Source: Chaetoderma sp. LZ-2023a
Lineage: Eukaryota; Mollusca; Caudofoveata; Chaetodermatida; Chaetodermatidae
Reading direction: 5' to 3'
DNA: 64,000 bases
NCBI GenBank assembly: GCA_034401795.1
Contig: CM067369.1
Coordinates: forward strand, 182,629,445-182,693,444
Below the pieces are notes generated by a model. The model did not search any database. It was not told the DNA's origin and saw only the letters and a list, made by a program, of their open reading frames with translations. Positions 31,871 through 43,769 of this stretch are shown here, piece by piece. The position numbers and the translations under genes are program-made. Every line of letters begins with the position of its first letter. The stretch's first letter is position 1.

Positions 31871-34800
31871 CAGGACCAGAATGAGACGCGGATTCCAAAA
31901 AAGCTTACCTTTTTAATATCGTACCAGAAATGGCCGAGTTATCTTTAGATGGCTCACTGAAATTATTTTCAAAATATTACTTGGACGTCATAATCGCGTC
32001 TATGTATTAAATGAATGGGGAATGCGCTTATCACGTGATAGCATCGTCACCCTTTCTAGCTGCACGCTGATTGGCTACAGATTGCCCGCTGATTGGCCAG
32101 TGGTGGGTTGGATCAGCGCAGTGCTAGACGTGGGCAACTGCTTACTGACTGTGGTACCTACACCACAGCAGTGCCTTTCGGAATTCAGTTCTCCTATGCT
32201 GGTCAGCAATCGGAACATCCGCATCAAGTATTTGTAAGCCCTCGGATGGCCATCCGGGGGCAACTAAATAAATAGAAGAGACTTCCTCACTACAACACTT
32301 CAAGAGGAGCCTTCCTGTGGATGGGCCTCGTGGCCCAGATTTAATCCCTACAGCACATAGAACGAGTGGTGATTCTTGGTGGATAACTCATCGGATCTTC
32401 CGGACCACGCTGAAAAGTGGTATCAAACTTCCGCACAGCATGTCATGTGATTAATTAATCTTTAGGCCACAGTCTGGTGGGACTCTGCCTGGTACACCGC
32501 AAGAGTTATGCGATGCATCATGTACAGTTTATCCAGTTCTATACATGCAAAATTTAATTACAACTGTAGCCCTCCTTGTTATGGGCAACTTTCAAACTAC
32601 CGTCACCAGACGGACACTTTCTAACTAACTGTGTAAATTAACATACTACTTATTATGATGATCTAATGGACATCTCTCTACAGTCATTCTTCTTCACCGT
32701 CTTGAGAGTGAGCCACATCAACAGTTCGCCTGCCGAAATTTCCCAGCAACTTCAGTATCGTGCCACCTCACCTTCTTCATCTGTAATGCAGCATCTACAA
32801 TGATTTACAAACTTTTTCCGTACCGATGACCAATAGGTACTCAAGTAACTATACTATTGTACTATTTTATTGATTTATTCCGCTATAGGTACTGGTGACT
32901 AATAGGTACCTCCCCGGTCATCTGAGACCGCATTTTATAGTTTCCATTTTCTTTACTGTATATATTATCCGTATTCTTTTTTGGTGCTTACAACTAACAA
33001 GCACCATAAGGTCCTATGACCTGATATACTGTTAGCACTGTGATAGTTAGTTATGTATATGGCAAGTAGCCATCTTAGTTATATTGTTTTGTTTATATAA
33101 AAACTCTAGGATGCAGTACACTAGGCTATACTATACAGCAACATTATATCCGCATTACTATTCCCCCAGCATCAACTTTACACTGAGGTCACCGTTCATG
33201 CTCACATTGCTCGAGCCTGACATGTGAGCGACTAAACCTGGCTATTCTAGCTCGATAGGTTTAAAGTAGTTAGGGACAATTTCTCCGCAAGAGACATTTG
33301 TGTACGCCTCTTTTCCGGCTGTAGTGGATATGTAACACCGCACACCGGCTAGATTGTATAAATTGGCCAAATACCTTAGGGCCTCTTATTAATATCGAGT
33401 GACTGTCTCTTTCTACGCTCGTCCAGCCGCAAGACTTAGTAATTGTTTGGACTCCCCACCGACATGTCGGCATGATCCGACTCTGGGAAACTATTGGGGT
33501 TTCTGAGTGGTGAGGACCAAAGTGTCGATTTCGCACACATCCCCCTCTGTATCTTCGGATACCAGTTAGCGTAGATAACCCCGCCAAAGAAGGAAGCACT
33601 GCAAAAAGATATAACATTATGTAAAACCGGCCTGCAGTGCATCTCTGTGCATTTTGAAACTTAACCTTAATGACAAGCAAAACGTTAGTTCCGTAACACA
33701 CAAGTGACGGATGAGATGCAGATCTCCATCCAGCTCTGTACAGTGACTGGGTGCAGTCTTAGAACCCACCACGCCCTCACGGGAAGGTCACTAAGGAGGG
33801 ATATCTGCCTCTTACTCCCCGCCATAAAAATACTTTCTAAATTGCTTATGTGAATGGTAACTTGTCCTAGTGATGTTATATGTGGTTGTGGGGTGATATG
33901 TACCCGGATCGTTATATGATTCTGGAACTGTCACTTCGTAACATGTTCGCACGTTGTCTTTCTGAGGAAGATGCTACGTAGGGGAACCTTCGGGAAACTG
34001 GGCATCTTCGCCAGTTAGACTCATGCGTCAAAAGATAGGTAGGAATCCTGCCGCTTGTGGCCAAAGCTAGGAAGCGAATCTAACAACTAAATGGTAAATT
34101 AGCAGAAGGCCTGCATAAATAAAGCGGCAACTACCAATGCAGTATCTTTGGACTGACATAAGATGATGGCCTGCCTTTGAATTCTTCGGAAATCATCCGC
34201 CCCCATCTTCACGTAAACCAGCGTGCATCACATTAATTATAGTCTCACTAGGATTGACACACACTACACCTAACGTTTTGTTTGAACAAGAGAGTTGCCC
34301 TTTTTGCCAGCTCTCTTCCTCCACTTCGGCATTGAAGGCATTTTCCTGTGGCAGAGGCTCGCGCGAGGCACTTTCATCTCGCAACAAATATATTTTTGTC
34401 AGGGATATAATGGTTTATATTAAACTACATAAGTAGCCTCGTTAGGACGCTCCCTTGCAGGGATACCTCTCTGATATATACAGATCTGTGTGGTACCTCT
34501 GATGAGCCCACGTAAACAAGACACCAACTTAGTTCTATGTACTATATATTTTCTCACGTCTTCTAGCAAATGAGTACCATTGTTTGTGTAGGATTCATTT
34601 TTGATTTATTACTATGTCCAGACTATTAAATTAAGCTATGGACCGTCATACCAATGGTCGCACAGCCCCACTGGAACATTATCATTCCACCGGAGAGTCG
34701 CGATATGGGATCCATAACCCCGAGAACCGTAGCTACACATCCTGTACATGCGGTGCAATGGAGCAGAGCAACATAATGGACTACCGCATCACTCTAATTA

Positions 34801-34897
34801 AAAGGTGAGCATCCACAGGAATAAGTAGTTCCAGATTTTAATATTGATCGCAGACTTGATTTTCCATGGAATGAAGATGAAAGTGGCTATCCTACCT

Positions 34898-34901
<4 letters not shown>
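31871..34901. other. 3-kb stretch without recognised genes or repeats
   Basis: Scanned on both strands. The longest open frames (33270-33701 minus, 143 codons) show no recognisable domain. TTTATATAAAAACTCTAGG at about 33092 is TATA-like but has no gene behind it. It may hold an old unrecognised LTR element, because GTTCTACACC-like and TATA-like signals are scattered, but I cannot support one. Confidence 0.4.

Positions 34902-34934
<33 letters not shown>
34902..34934. repeat. (TA)n tract, left flank of the Tc1-like element
   Basis: About 15 TA units, ending at the TA target dinucleotide. Confidence 0.9.
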
Positions 34935-34937
<3 letters not shown>

Positions 34938-34958
34938 CTGTGCAAAAGTTAAGCACCA
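34935..34958 (+). repeat. Left TIR of the Tc1-like element
   Basis: CACCTGTGCAAAAGTTAAGC plus ACCA. Confidence 0.9.
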
Positions 34959-35243
34959 GCAAAAACAATAGAACGTAGAAACATGATGGTACAACTAGGC
35001 TGCCATACTTTTTGTCCCCGCGTTAGCTGACATAATTCCAAGTACGAAATGCACATGCATGCATGACTTCACGCCGCTTGATGTCCGTGCGTGGCGGGAA
35101 ACAGCACACGTGTTCAGTTATGTAAAAGTCCAGTTTGAGGTGTAGAACATTACATACAGATTTAGGCGACAAGATTAGGAATTTTGTGTTCATGACCGTG
35201 GTTTATTTGTACAGAGAGAATTAGCTCTTGATTGTGAACCGCT

Positions 35244-36269
35244 ATGGCAAGACGAAGGTTAAGTGATCGTGTGAAATGGCAAATCATAGGCATGCATACC
35301 ACTGGTATGTCATGCAGAGAGATTGGCAGACAGCTGAACATTAACCATACTGTAATCAGTCGTTTGATTGCAAAACATGGGCAAACTAACGAGGTGAAGG
35401 ACAGGCCTAGATCTGGAAGACCGAAGAAGACTACTGCCCGTGATGATCGAGCCCTAGTACGCCTTGTTAGGAGATCTCCATTCACCAACAGCAGAGTGCT
35501 CAGCCAGCAATGGGAAACGCGCAATAGAGTGTCAATGTCTACCGTCAAAAGGAGACTGTATGCTGCTGGCATGAAAGCTAGGAGACCTGTCAGACGTCCT
35601 CTCCTCACTGCACACCACAAAGAGGAGCGTCTGAGGTGGTGCAACGAAAGAAGACACTGGAACATGAGATCCTGGAGACGGGTACACTGGTCCGATGAAA
35701 GTCGGTTCCTGCTTCATGCCACAGATGGTCGAACTCATGTATGGAGGTCCAGACGCACGGCGTACGACCAACGTAATATCATGGAAGAAGTTCCATTTGG
35801 TGGAGGTTCCGTTATGATATGGGGGTGCATCTCATTTGATTGTAAGCTGGATCTGTTGACTGTACCCGGAACACTAAATGGACAAAGATATCAAGATTCC
35901 ATACTGGATAGAGTTGTGGCCCCTCATTTTGTAAATCATGCACCTGGAACCCACCCTATATTCATGGATGACAACGCCCGACCACATCGTGCTAGAGCTG
36001 TGCATGAATACCTCCGCCAGAATGCCATCGAAACCCTACCATGGCCAGCAAGGAGCCCTGACATGAACCCTATTGAGCATATCTGGGACATTCTGGGAAA
36101 CATGGTGAGAAGGAGGGATCCTCCTGTGTAGAACCTACAGGAATTAACAGACGCACTCCATCTTGAATGGCAACGAATACCACAATGGCGTATCAGTCGG
36201 TTGGTGACCAGCATGAGACGTCGTGTCCAGGCCGTCATCCAGGCACAAGGTGGATATACCCGGTATTAA
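35244..36269 (+). pseudogene. Tc1-like transposase with one in-frame stop
   Basis: 295 codons from ATG 35244 to TAG 36129-36131, then the same frame continues NLQELTDALHLEWQRIPQWR to QGGYTRY and TAA 36267-36269, about 341 codons in all, the normal family length. The N-terminal HTH region has SCREIGRQLNINHTVISRLI. A basic GRPKK-type linker follows. The catalytic triad is WSDESRF, the second Asp of MDDNARPH, and Glu of NPIEHIWD, spaced DD34E as in Tc1. The GGGSVMIWGC block is present. Only the single TAG separates this copy from an intact gene. The lost 45 residues include the end of the catalytic domain, so the truncated product is probably inactive. Confidence 0.9.
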
Positions 36270-36567
36270 TAATGACAGTCTCAAACTCGTGCACAGATGT
36301 TAAACTTCGTTTTCAGACACCATTAATGACAATCTAGCCACGTGTGTCAACTGTAGGGCAATAGTTGTCAGTTGTGTCAACGTAACCATATTCAGGCCTC
36401 GTTTTCAAGTTCAAACAAAAACATACAGTGTTTCCCCACCATCATAAGCAGCATTCCTCTAGTTGCATTATTACCTCTTGCACTAAGATGGATGGGTACA
36501 TAAATGTTTATGCTATTGCTTTCTTCATAGCACATGAATATACCCTCGCATGTGCGTAAAAATAGGG

Positions 36568-36588
36568 TGGTGCTTAACTTTTGCACAG

Positions 36589-36591
<3 letters not shown>
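36568..36591 (-). repeat. Right TIR of the Tc1-like element
   Basis: Reverse complement of the left TIR. Confidence 0.9.

Positions 36592-36682
<91 letters not shown>
36592..36682. repeat. (TA)n tract, right flank of the Tc1-like element
   Basis: About 45 uninterrupted TA units. Overlapping Tyr-Ile open frames are its translation. Confidence 0.95.
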
Positions 36683-36685
<3 letters not shown>

Positions 36686-38030
36686 CTACCTTTTGGTATA
36701 TACAAGAACCTATGCACAACAGGTGCTCTGCAGTAAACAGCCTGTCTTAGAAACTTATAAGGTGCAATGCATTTACTGTATTATCTACCTACAGGCTAAG
36801 TGGCCTATCAAGGTAGTATATGATGAGTATAAGTAAGTTATATGTCAAGGGTCCACCGTATCACAGGCTTTGCTTGTATTGAAGTGCTAATTACTATTTA
36901 TCTATTTGGAAATAAATAATCTTGAATCTTGAATCTCCCAGGTGAGCTACAAATTCTTCGTCACCTTCCACCACCCTTCCACCTAAGCTGGTACCCGACT
37001 CCAATTGCTCATAATCACAATGGGTGGTTGGGTAGGGGGGGGGGGGCAGAGCTCTGGGGTTGCCCCTCATTATTCAAATTATGTTAACCCAATGGTGCAG
37101 AAATGTGACCATATGATACAAGCAACCTGTCAGATATATTGAGTCATTGACACAAATAATATTATTGTAAGATGCTGAGCCAGCCTCCACAACTCCAGTA
37201 ATTTTAGTTTCAAAATAATCAGCATAATGTGTTGGAATCATGATACAGAAAGTGATCAATAAATCAAATTTTCAAAGCTTCGCAGGAAACACCCCTGCTG
37301 GAACTATTTTCAATTGCCTCCACCAATCACCCCCCCCCCCCCCTAATACCACCCACCCTCCCCACCACCTTCAGTGGTAGATAATTTTCAAGGAAGTACT
37401 GGTATACTTTATTCAATTTATACAAATATTTCTGTAAAGTAAACTAGAAGAGTAACATAAGAAGTAAATATGTAGCCCAAGCCATCTACTTAGCGATGAA
37501 CGAAAACTGGTAACAAATTTTGGAAATGCGCCTACTATCCTTCAAGAAAATAATCTAGATTAATAGCGCGACTTTTTAAATTTTGGACAATAGTCTTTAG
37601 TGAAAAATTCCATTTTAGTTATGTAGTGTAACGAAATGTGTAATATAAGCCTATACTAATACCCGAAGCGGTGTTGTTGTACAAGGGTTAAATAGCTGTC
37701 ATTTCGCTTGGAAGCGTCTGCTGTCTTATGGATTTCCCCTATCTGTGTAATGACGTCTGTACGTAAATCGCGTACAAAGATGGCAGCCCATACCGGCCCC
37801 CATATCCTGAGCCAGAGAATCGCCAGCGAGGGAATGAGGAGTCGGGTACCAGCCTACCTTCACCGCCCCCAACCCCCGCTGATGATTTAAACGAGTCGCC
37901 AACATTAGTCGGTCAAAATCTATCTTAGGCTGTTGTGAAAATTGGAGCCTCTTATGTACATTAATTTCGACTTACCTGGCTTGTTCTAGTTTACCTGTCG
38001 CCATTTTAAAGTTGATAATGGTTAGTCATA
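36683..38030. other. Intergenic stretch upstream of the secreted-protein gene
   Basis: Contains AAATAAATAATCTTGAATCT at about 36908, a possible LINE 3' tail, a G run (about 37036-37047) and a C run (about 37330-37344). No gene. The region just before 38031 must hold the promoter of the downstream gene, but no TATA box is clear. Confidence 0.45.
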
Positions 38031-38097
38031 ATGATGTCGGCTTGTAGAGTATTTCTTTTACTATTTTGCGTTTCCATTTGCTGTGTAACAGTTGTAG
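38031..38097 (+). CDS. Secreted Cys-rich protein gene, exon 1 (signal peptide)
   Basis: The gene extends over at least seven exons to 62185: 67, 187, 68, 93, 210, 107 and 121 nt, all on the plus strand, with GT-AG borders and phases that agree at every junction. Exon 1 reads MMSACRVFLLLFCVSICCVT then VV, a classic hydrophobic signal peptide, and ends G|GTAAG with one base over. The two tandem ATGs (38031 and 38034) are interchangeable starts; an upstream ATG at 38018 hits a stop quickly. The product is predicted to be secreted. Spaced cysteines and the whole plan resemble uncharacterised invertebrate proteins carrying DUF7044/DUF7042/DUF7043-type domains. I name these from memory and no function is known to me. 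Confidence 0.75.
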
Positions 38098-40044
38098 GTA
38101 AGTCAACGGTTTGTTAAATTATCCATAATTGTTAATTCTGCAACATAATAGACTCATCTTCGCGCTGCTATTTTACTCTTGTCACTGGTTTGTTTCAGTG
38201 ACTCTATTTCCGGGGGTCCAACAACTTTGTAATTGTAATCAAATTATGATTAATTTGAATCGTTAATATCTATCGTGTCATTATCATTGATTAACTAAAG
38301 ACGTCTTTAAGGAATCCGTCGTAAGATTCTATTTGCCGTATCAATGTTTTGATGTTATTTAGGCGATATCGTGATTCTTACCCCTCTTGAGTAATGAATA
38401 GATAGTCAAATTAGTTTCACACTTTCAAATTATTCAACAGGTTTTCCTGTATAGTTTCTGGAAAAGTATGGTCAGGAAGTATCTAAACATAGAGCCCATC
38501 CGGTCGCATGACTTTTTATTAGCTCACCTGACCTGAAAGGCCAAGTGAGCTTATGCCATGGCGACCGTCCGTCGTGTGTCCGTCTATCGTCCATCCGTCA
38601 ACTTTTCCTTTAAACGACTTCTTCTCAAAAACCACTGGCGGATATCAATTATATTTGGCATGAAGCATCCTGAGGACATAGGGATCCAAGTTTGTTCAAA
38701 TGAAGTCGATCGGCCAATTTGGCCAGTGGCCATCTTGGATTTTGGCCGATTTTAGGAAACGTCTTCTCCGAAACCATTTGTGGGATTGATTCAAACCTCA
38801 TGAAATATGATCTAGGGCAAGAGCTGAATCAAGTTTGTTCAAGGGAACTTGATTGGTCAAATGGTGTGGCGGCCATCTTGGTTGACCTAGTTTTAGCGAA
38901 AAGGACTCCTCCAGAACCGCTGAAGGGATCGGGTCGAAATTTGGCAGATATGATTAGGGACTAAGGGCCATTAAAGTTTGTTCAAGGGAAGTTGAACCAT
39001 AAAAAAACATGGCCGTTGTGGGCCAATGAAAATGTAGCTTGTTTTGGCGGACATATTTGATTTTTTTTATTTGATGGATTTTGAGGCCAAAATTGATTCT
39101 ATATATGTTTTTGGGTATTCTGAGCTCAAATTTGCAATTTTCGAAACTGTCGGATAAGCAGTTTGGCGGCCATCTTGCATAATTTTCTCGTCCAAAGCTC
39201 CCATGCTAAAGCAATGGGAAATTTAAAATGTCTTCTCGAGAACTACCAGGCCGATTTCAATTATATTTGGCAGGAAGCATCCTTAGGGCATAAGGATCCA
39301 AGTTTTGGTCAAATGAACCCGATCAGCCAATTTGCCCAGCAGCCATTTTGGATTTCAGCCAATTTCAGGAAGTCTAAAAATCTTCTCCGAAACCGCTTGG
39401 GGAATCTTCATCTAGGCCAAGAGGTAAGCCAATTTTGTTCAAGTGGACTTGACCAAATGGTTCGGCGACCATCTTGGATGACCTGGTTTTCATGGAGATT
39501 ACTCCTCCAGAACCTGTGAAGGCATCAGGCCAAAATTTGTCCAAAGGAAGTTGATCCATCAAAAAAACATGGGCGCCGTGGGCCAATCAAAATGTAGTGT
39601 GTATGGCGGCCATATTGCACTTGCAAAAATGTCCACAAACTCATTTAAAAGACTGCTAACCCACCCACCAACAATTTTGACAAAAATTGATTGTGCTCCA
39701 GGTGAGCGACACAGGCCCATTGGGCCTCTTGTTTAAATGGTTGAATCCCTTTTGATATATGTATTTGTTTTAAATATGCTATCTAGATTACAATTATTAT
39801 TAAATTATTTCTGGACGCAATATTAGTGATACAATGTGACAAGATCCGAACAGAAATGAAAATGCAGACACGTTTATATTGCGTGATTCTTTAGAAATTG
39901 TATGAACACATATGGTAATCTGCACCCACGTATTGATCGCTAAACTAATCCCCGATTAACAGTATCGATAGTCATTTATTTCGCCTTTTAGGGATCAGAC
40001 TGACCTATCATGACTTACATGCTGTGTTGTGTTTATATTAACAG
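38098..40044 (+). other. Intron 1
   Basis: Starts GTAAGTC and ends TTATATTAACAG. Holds the long GCTCAC-family repeat, a half F1 element at 38403-38443 (AGTCAAATTAGTTTCACACT, TTATTCAACAGG) and unannotated AT-rich DNA. Confidence 0.7.
38515..39735. repeat. GCTCAC-family dispersed repeat, long copy (1.2 kb)
   Basis: Opens TTAGCTCACCTGACCTGAAA then GGCCAAGTGAGCTTATGCCA, and closes CAGGTGAGCGACACAGGCCC then ATTGGGCCTCTTGTTT; the ends are partly complementary. The body repeats phrases such as GGCGGCCATCTTG, CTTCTCCGAAACC and AATTATATTTGGCA in tandem-like fashion. I associate the opening with abundant repeats of bivalves and other marine lophotrochozoans. No protein is encoded. Confidence 0.75.
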
Positions 40045-40231
40045 TGGATGCAGCTTGTTTCATACCCGAACAATATCGTGGCAACTTCTACTACCAGGAT
40101 GAAGGGAAAGGTTTTATCATCACGATCAATCAGAATGACTGGGATGGAAAGCCCTGTGACAAGTTTGAGGTGGTCAATGATACTGATAATGATGATGGTT
40201 TTACGAATCATATTATAGTCCTTAGTGAAAG
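40045..40231 (+). CDS. Secreted Cys-rich protein gene, exon 2
   Basis: Phase 1 in, phase 2 out. Reads VDAACFIPEQYRGNFYYQDE, GKGFIITINQNDWDGKPCDK, FEVVNDTDNDDGFTNHIIVL, SE. CFxPxxxRGNFYY near the mature N-terminus is the best family landmark (DUF7044-like). An Asp/Asn-rich loop lies at DTDNDDG. Donor AAAG|GTAAGTGAG is near consensus. Confidence 0.8.
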
Positions 40232-40560
40232 GTAAGTGAGTATTGTTGCATAATAATAATTTTCATGCATATAGGAGATAATTCTTTACCCGTTAACCAT
40301 TGAAATTCATGTCAGTCTCTCATGTTAATAAAAACTGTACAGGAAGGATGGTGAATATTTTGAAACAAATTTGACTGGGAGCTAGGCAGTACCACTGGCC
40401 AGTAGATAAGGGTTAAAGGTTTAATCTTGAGTTATGATGTAAAAACGTCTGAAGATCTAATAGTTTTAACATAAGAATGAGTTTTAGTCAAGCTGTATTA
40501 ATCCATTAATGATCAAAATTGGCCAAAGAATGACAATTTTTGCTTAATTGAATGTCTATT

Positions 40561-40623
40561 TGAAGGCAAGGGGAATAATTTTTTGAAAATTTACCATTGG
40601 AATGACTGGCTCGGTTATGTAAC
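40561..40623. repeat. F2 half element
   Basis: GAAGGCAAGGGGAATAATTT and GAAAATTTACCATTGGAATG, ending at the centre TGACTGGCTCGGTTATGTAA. The second arm is replaced by unrelated DNA. Confidence 0.6.
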
Positions 40624-41026
40624 ACTAGGGTTTGTATGCGGAATGCTGATGCGGATGTGTTACATCGATGCCAGACCCAGTGATAGTATCTGGCCGTACT
40701 TCTCGTACATTTTCATGTGGGTCTGAGAGACATCTTTTCTACTTTCCTCTGCTACAGCATTCCCCTCTTCCTCTGACATGGCCTTGTCTAGCTTAAATCG
40801 ATGCTAACCTCATCTCAAATGTTGTATTGCACCGATAGAATATGGTTTATAGATTCCATATCATTCATATCCTGTCACATTCCCTGATCTGTATCGCAAT
40901 TATCTTTTTTGTAATATCGAGTAAATGTTGAACAGTGATCAACACCATTTTGTCTCCTCAAGCTATTGTGTGTGATGTCACGTAAGCTCCAATACATCAC
41001 ATTCTTTATTATGTAATGCACATCCC

Positions 41027-41117
41027 ATTGAATATTTTGAAACTAATTTGACTGGAAGTTGTTGCTCCCTATGGCAGCAACAACTTCCAATAAAATTGGT
41101 TTCAAAATATTCAACAG
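41027..41117. repeat. F1 foldback element
   Basis: TTGAATATTTTGAAACTAAT and GGAAGTTGTTGCTCCCTATG pair with GGCAGCAACAACTTCC and AAAATATTCAACAG. Confidence 0.75.
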
Positions 41118-42289
41118 CTTATCTGTAGGATTGCTTTTATACCACTTTGCCAAACTATAGCTGGAGCCTCTATGACTGCGCGTATATACAGTACCGAGGC
41201 AGACACACTAGGGTTTTTCTGATTGGTTGAAAAGTAAATCATGCCAGCCGTCATAGGTGTAGAAATGTACCAACATTTAACTACTAAATCCTGAATATCT
41301 TTCCTTAGCGGCGTGATAAAAGGCTTAAAATTACCTGAATAGTTTATGACCGGCGTGTTAGATCGCCTGAATAGCTATCAAGAGATGGGATTAGTTATCC
41401 TTTAAATGTCTTGATGTCCGAATTGCAGTCAAACTGTTTTGTGGAGGGGACAGGCATTAGTGATTATGGGACATTGGGGTGGGGAGCAGGATGAATGGAA
41501 GGAGGGAGGAGAAGGATTGTTACTAATGCTCGAGAATTTGTGTGCTGGTTCGTGCCTTGTCGGTCGTATTTTATTTCTATTCAGGCTAACAACAGCATTA
41601 GTAGTTACATGTAGTAGAAAACCGCATCGTTAGACTCCCGTTAGGCCGTAGAGCAGTCCTCCACGGTGACAATTGGGTAGCCTCGAGTTACAGAGCGGAT
41701 GAGACATGATGTCTTTCGGAGGACATCAGTAGACTTCGCTAAAAGTTTGTCGCTAGACTCTGCAGTTTCTCGGTGGACAATGGTGGAAAACCTATGTATC
41801 TCCTACATCTGTGACTAGGGAAAATGATTCTACAACAAATGGAGGGATGGGAGAGATATATATTGCCAATGTTTATGTACGAAAAATATATGGTAACAGC
41901 ACGAAACACATCGTTATTACTACATTACAACCTACCTCCTTGCATTACTATTGCTCTTTCCTTCTCAGAAGGGAAGCGTAGTAGGATACATTTTTTACAG
42001 CTAATGTTTGCTGGGTATTGTGGTTACAGAGTGACTGAAGGCTTCTTCAGGCATCTCCATACTCTCTCTAATGATGAGATTCATAGTAATTCGCTTGAAT
42101 GCTATTTCTCAGAATGAGGCAAGAAGAGGGTTAATCCAATATCCAGAGCCACTGAGTAGGTCACTAAGCACAATGACAACCTCATTGGCTGATAGCTATC
42201 ACATGACCTTGTTGGTAGCAACCAAGACTTCTTTCCTTTGACGAATCAAGTCATATAATCCAGCTTTATGCAGATCCATGAAGAGGCAG

Positions 42290-42790
42290 ATGATCCTATC
42301 ACTACCCGACTCTGAATATCTGACTAAAGCTGAAATTAAAATTAACCTAAATACTCTAGTTTGGTCAGGATATATTCGGACAGTCGGCTCCCAGTCTTAT
42401 TCGTGTGGAATCTGAGAGCCTGAAGGCCTCTAGGAGCTTCAGGCTCAGATTTCCTTTGCTAATCCTTCTAAAAGAGATATTTCTTCAGTAAAGAGTCCAA
42501 ATTCATCTCCTATAAGAAAGAGCCTCAAACCAGACCAATTTGGGGCTTATCCCTCTAGGATTATTAATAATTTTAACCGATCTTCCAATATTCAAGATCG
42601 ATCCGCGGAGGAGGATTGTTTTGATTCCATATCCTCTCATCGTTCTAGGTCCCATGGGAGGCAGTCTTTCTCTCCTTGGGCGAGACGGGGTCAGTCCCTT
42701 TCTCGTCGTCCTAGTTCCAGGTCCAGAGGTCATTCTTCCTTTAGAGGGTATAAAGGAAAGAGAGTTTGAAGGTGTGAACTATTCCCGGGT
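42290..42790 (+). pseudogene. DIRS Gag remnant
   Basis: LPDSEYLTKAEIKINLNTLV, then in a shifted frame SSHRSRSHGRQSFSPWARRG, QSLSRRPSSRSRGHSSF, RGYKGKR. A Ser/Arg/Gly-rich basic end is usual for DIRS Gag. Confidence 0.6.
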
Positions 42791-42889
42791 AAGTCCAACC
42801 TTCTCTCTTCCTTTAATCATCCCTCCCCCTCTTCTTGTGCCTTTGGATCAGTCAGTCCAGTGCCTTTTACCCAACGTGCCAGTAGGAGG

Positions 42890-43760
42890 GCGCCAGTCTC
42901 TGTTTTGGGAGAATTGGCAGGCCTTCGTTCAGGACTCCTGGCTAGTTTCTCAGATACGTTGGGGTTATGCACCGTCGTGGATCCGTCATCCTCCTCTTCT
43001 TTTTGTTCTTCCAAAATGGACACCAATTCTATCCAATCAAGAAAAATTGGTTGCCTTGGAAGAGGAGTTGGAATCCATGATTGTAAAGAGGGCAATAGAA
43101 GAAGTTCCCCCACTGGAGAGTAGACCCGGGCTACTATTCAATAATCTTTTTAGTTTGCAAGAAAACAGGAGGTTGGCGTCCTATCATAAATTTGAAGAAG
43201 TTAAATCTTATGATTTTTACTCCCAAGTTCAAGATGGAGACCATCTCCCAGATCATTTCCAGTCTAGATCAGGGGATGTGGACATCTTCCATCGATCTAA
43301 AGGACGCCTACTTTCATGTTCTCATTCACCCTTCCTTCAGAAAATTCCTGAGGTTTGCTTTCAAGGATCGAGTTTGGCAGTTTCGCGCCATGCCCTTTCG
43401 GCCTGACCACGGCTCCTTTTCTTTTTACTCACCTAGTCTCAGCTGTGGCAGGAATTTTACACCGTCGTTCTATCCATCTTCACGTTTATATAGACGATTG
43501 GTTGGTAAAAGCAAAGTCATTCTCAATTCTCTCAGGAATTCTTCCAGAGGTTTGCAGTCTGGCATGCAACCTAGGGTGGATTTTAAATCTAAAGAAATCA
43601 AGCCTAGTTCCCTGTCAAATCTTCATGCATCTAGTCATTTCTTTCGATCTGGCCAGAGGTCTAGTCTTCCCCTCAGATCCAAGGATAGAGGCTTTATCAG
43701 TGGCAATGGAAATCCTGTCTTCTCCCATGGTCAGAGCAAGATTTCTGCTAAGAGTGATTG
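42890..43760 (+). pseudogene. DIRS reverse transcriptase
   Basis: WQAFVQDSWLVSQIRWGYAP, LEEELESMIVKRAIEEVPPL, then a frame change to KLNLMIFTPKFKMETISQII, GMWTSSIDLKDAYFHVLIHP, FLRFAFKDRVWQFRAMPF, and a second change to GLTTAPFLFTHLVSAVAGIL and HLHVYIDDWLVKAKS, which holds the catalytic DD. LGWILNLKKSSLVPCQ follows. These match DIRS polymerases closely. Two frameshifts (near 43190 and 43390) break the domain. Confidence 0.88.
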
Positions 43761-43769
43761 ATAGGCTTG

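Larger units (their letters stand above)
34935..36591 (+). mobile_element. Tc1/mariner-like element, 1657 bp, nearly complete
   Basis: Terminal inverted repeats CACCTGTGCAAAAGTTAAGC (left, 34935) and GCTTAACTTTTGCACAGGTG (right, ends 36591) are perfect over at least 22 bp and flanked by TA on both sides. The transposase lies between them on the plus strand. The element sits inside one (TA)n microsatellite, which offers many TA targets. Matching ends suggest recent arrival. Confidence 0.92.

Noticed and set aside
33270-33701. 143-codon minus-strand open frame
   Set aside because: No recognisable domain, no splice context, nothing similar elsewhere in the window.
36525-36836. Poly Tyr-Ile proteins
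   Set aside because: Translation of the (TA)n microsatellite.
36890-36936. Possible LINE 3' tail (AATCTTGAATCTTGAATC)
   Set aside because: Tail-like wording only; no reverse transcriptase sequence upstream before the Tc1-like element.
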